Shown one piece after another: positions 60,755-64,000 of a stretch of DNA of 64,000 nucleotides (its first letter is position 1; each line of letters opens with the position of its first letter). The stretch lies in NCBI RefSeq assembly GCF_015070375.1, contig NZ_JADCLL010000001.1, positions 312,501-376,500 on the forward strand. Reading direction: 5' to 3'. The position numbers were made by a program, and so were the translations under genes. The stretch is from Nocardioides kribbensis (GTDB lineage: Bacteria; Actinomycetota; Actinomycetes; Propionibacteriales; Nocardioidaceae). The notes under the pieces were generated by a model that was given only the letters and a program-made list of their open reading frames with translations, did no database searches and had not been told where the DNA came from.

Positions 60755-61905
60755 GGGGTGCTCCTGGTGTCGGGACGCTCCGTGCGGAACGTCCAGGGGT
60801 CGGTCGATCGCGTGCTCACGCGGGTCTCCACCGTATCGCCCAGCGCCGCGCGCAGACGCTTCTCCAGCACCGGCAGCCAGGTCCACTCCGCGGCCCAGTG
60901 GGCCACGTCGACCAGGGCCGGGCCGTCGTGCTCGAGGAACTCCCCGGCCGGGTGGTGGCGCAGGTCGCTGGTGACGTAGACGTCGGCGTCGCTGCCGCGC
61001 ACCCGGTCGAGCAGGAAGTCGCCGGCCCCGCCGCACAGCGCGACGCGGCGTACGACGCGGTCGGGGTCGCCGGCGACCCGCACGCCCTGGGCCGTGGCCG
61101 GCAGGGCCCGGGCGACCACGTCGGCGAAGTCGCGCAGCGTCGTCTCGGCCACGGTGCCGATCCGGCCGGTGCCGGTGAGACCGACGCCGGCGTCGACGAT
61201 CTCGGCGACGTCGTAGGCGACCTCCTCGTAGGGGTGCACGGCCAGCATCGCCCCGACCACCTCGGAGCGACGGCTGCGCGGCATGACGACCTCGATGTTG
61301 ACCTCGGAGGTCACCTCGAACTGGCCCACCGTGCCGATGGCCGGGCGCGCGCCGGGCAGCGGCCGGAAGCGCCCCTCGCCCACGGAGGAGAACGACGCGT
61401 GCTCGTAGGCCCCCACCGACCCGGCGCCGGCCTCCGCCAGCGCGGCGCGCACCCGGTCGGCGTCGGCGGCCGGCACGTAGACGGTGAGCTTGTCCAGCGG
61501 GGCGGCGGGCGCGGGCAGGACCGGGCGCAGGTCCTCCAGGCCCAGCGCGAGCGCCATCGCCTCCGAGACCCCGCCCGCGGCCTGGTCGGCGTTGGTGTGG
61601 GCGGCCAGCAGGGCGCAGCCGCCCCGGGCCAGGGTCATCAGCGTGCGCCCCTTGGGCGTCTCGGTGGTGAAGCCGTGCACGCCGTGGAGGAAGAGCGGGT
61701 GGTGCACGACCAGCAGGTCGGCGCCCCAGGCGACGGCGTCCTGCGCCACCTCGAGCGTCGCGTCGACGGCCAGCATCACCCGGGCAACGGGCTGCGCGGT
61801 GTCACCGTGCACGAGGCCGACACGGTCCCAGTCGTCGGCCGTGGCCGGCGGGTACCACCCGTGGAGCAGGTCGACGACGTCGCGCAGGGAGAGGGGCGAG
61901 GGCAT
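60751..61905 (-). CDS. Nif3-like dinuclear metal-centre protein
   Basis: A 384-residue Nif3/DUF34 protein with an inserted PII-like domain (about 130-240, LTVYVPAADADRVRAALAEAGAGSVGAYEHASF). Metal ligands lie in LVVHHPLFL, AAHTNADQA and the C-terminal VDVAHWAAEW. The family forms hexamers with two metal ions per subunit; GTP cyclohydrolase relation has been suggested but is unproven. The -10 TAGCCT (61913-61918) is 7 nt before ATG 61905. First gene of the operon. Confidence 0.93.
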   Translation of the reverse strand: MPSPLSLRDVVDLLHGWYPPATADDWDRVGLVHGDTAQPVARVMLAVDATLEVAQDAVAWGADLLVVHHPLFLHGVHGFTTETPKGRTLMTLARGGCALLAAHTNADQAAGGVSEAMALALGLEDLRPVLPAPAAPLDKLTVYVPAADADRVRAALAEAGAGSVGAYEHASFSSVGEGRFRPLPGARPAIGTVGQFEVTSEVNIEVVMPRSRRSEVVGAMLAVHPYEEVAYDVAEIVDAGVGLTGTGRIGTVAETTLRDFADVVARALPATAQGVRVAGDPDRVVRRVALCGGAGDFLLDRVRGSDADVYVTSDLRHHPAGEFLEHDGPALVDVAHWAAEWTWLPVLEKRLRAALGDTVETRVSTRSTDPWTFRTERPDTRSTP

Positions 61906-61912
61906 GGGCGGG

Positions 61913-61918
61913 AGGCTA
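61913..61918 (-). promoter_or_regulatory. -10 hexamer of the Nif3 operon (leaderless)
   Basis: TAGCCT on the minus strand, 7 nt from ATG 61905. Confidence 0.55.
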
Positions 61919-61966
61919 TCCGGCGTACGCCCGGTGACGGGCATCCGACTCCTGTGCGACCGGTCC

Positions 61967-61972
61967 TAGGCT
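61967..61972 (+). promoter_or_regulatory. -10 hexamer of the ABM gene (leaderless)
   Basis: TAGGCT, 6 nt before ATG 61979. Confidence 0.6.
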
Positions 61973-61978
61973 GGGCGC

Positions 61979-62296
61979 ATGCCCGTCGTGAAGATCAACG
62001 CCATCTCCGTGCCGCCGCAGGCCGGTGCCGAGCTCGAGAAGCGCTTCGGCGCCGCCGCCCATCGCATGGACGGCACGCCCGGCTTCCTCGGCTTCCAGCT
62101 GCTGCGCCCCGTCGCCGGGGAGTCGCGCTACTTCGTGGTCACCCACTGGGCCGACGACGAGGCCTTCGCCGCCTGGCGCGAGGGCCAGGCCGGCGCCGTG
62201 CACGGGGGCGAGGGCGGCGAGCGCCGCGACCCCGTCTCCTCGGGCGCCGACCTGCTGGAGTTCGAGGTCGTCCTCGACGTCGCCGCCTCCTCCTGA
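61979..62296 (+). CDS. antibiotic biosynthesis monooxygenase (ABM) domain protein
   Basis: A 105-residue dimeric ferredoxin-like fold: VVKINAISVPPQAGAELEKRFGAAAHRMDGTPGFLGFQLLRPVAGESRYFVVTHWADDEAF. The Trp of THW and the RF..AAHRMDGTPGF element match the heme-degrading MhuD/IsdG-like branch; a catalytic Asn is not visible, so that role is uncertain. A lone gene with its own leaderless promoter, divergent from the Nif3 operon. Confidence 0.82.
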   Translation: MPVVKINAISVPPQAGAELEKRFGAAAHRMDGTPGFLGFQLLRPVAGESRYFVVTHWADDEAFAAWREGQAGAVHGGEGGERRDPVSSGADLLEFEVVLDVAASS

Positions 62297-62324
62297 CCCG
62301 CCGATCGACCCGCTGGTCGGGCCC

Positions 62325-63878
<1,554 letters not shown>

Positions 63879-63895
63879 CGGACCTCCTGGCTGGT

Positions 63896-63916
63896 CGCCC
63901 GGCGGCACGCCGGGCG
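63896..63916 (-). promoter_or_regulatory. leader hairpin of the acyl-CoA synthetase gene
   Basis: CGCCCGGCG-GCA-CGCCGGGCG, 9-bp perfect stem in the 5' leader, 18 nt before the start codon; a possible -10 TAGAGT lies further upstream (63960-63965) inside CACTCTAGTG. Confidence 0.5.
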
Positions 63917-64000
63917 GACGAGTCTCCTGGACCCTCCTGGACGGGGAGTGACGCGGGCCACTCTAGTGAGACCAGGTTGCCTCGCCGCTGGCCCGACGCG

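Overview
The window is a very G+C-rich stretch (well over 70% by eye) of ordinary chromosome from an actinobacterium, most likely a Nocardioidaceae-type organism. Signs of this are a DUF222-HNH protein, a fadA2/fabG4/htdX cluster, a Crp very close to the mycobacterial one, the glnA2-glnE and Nif3/zinc-ribbon/RNase H-phosphatase groups, and many genes whose -10 hexamer lies only 6-8 nt before the start codon with no Shine-Dalgarno (leaderless mRNAs). I see no prophage, insertion sequence, CRISPR array or tRNA. The genus is inference.

Layout. 0.2-9 kb: uvrB with a coupled VOC gene, a phospholipase-D/cardiolipin synthase, a double-SCP2 protein, Crp, then an AlkA-type glycosylase, an ATP-dependent DNA ligase and a coupled lipoprotein. 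9-17.3 kb: DUF222-HNH protein, a TetR regulator with a perfect operator, the divergent thiolase / FabG4-HtdX beta-oxidation-like cluster, and an MFS exporter with a divergent HxlR regulator. 17.3-28.9 kb: exported M23 protein with propeller repeats, two coupled TesB thioesterases behind a PAC2 protein, homocysteine methyltransferase, APC permease, dxs, strictosidine-synthase-like propeller, Nudix and GH18 proteins. 29-35 kb: PEP-mutase/ICL-family enzyme and glnA2-amidotransferase-glnE. 35-39.9 kb: a gene-poor stretch with a possible decayed gene, then a two-component system flanked by small envelope proteins. 39.9-52.2 kb: nadE, galE, VOC, panB, sugar dehydrogenase, CNNM/CBS protein, map, EamA/LysR pair, TPR protein and the RNase P RNA gene rnpB. 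52.3-64 kb: GNAT, GlgC-like, a small unknown, RNB nuclease, YaaA, a DUF559-like protein, a 182-bp repeat array, the Nif3/zinc-ribbon/RNase H-phosphatase operon, an ABM-domain protein and an acyl-CoA synthetase.

Most interesting signals: (1) GCTAAGG direct repeats at 11-bp helical spacing occur both beside the response regulator and upstream of a pair of paralogous exported proteins, pointing to an undescribed envelope-stress type module. (2) A 182-bp tandem array at 58.2-58.8 kb has an embedded 55-nt inverted repeat. (3) Two divergent promoters (rnpB/TPR and map/71-aa gene) have -10 hexamers overlapping face to face. (4) The zinc-ribbon gene appears to start with CTG. (5) Palindromic operators lie beside the TetR, HxlR and Crp genes.
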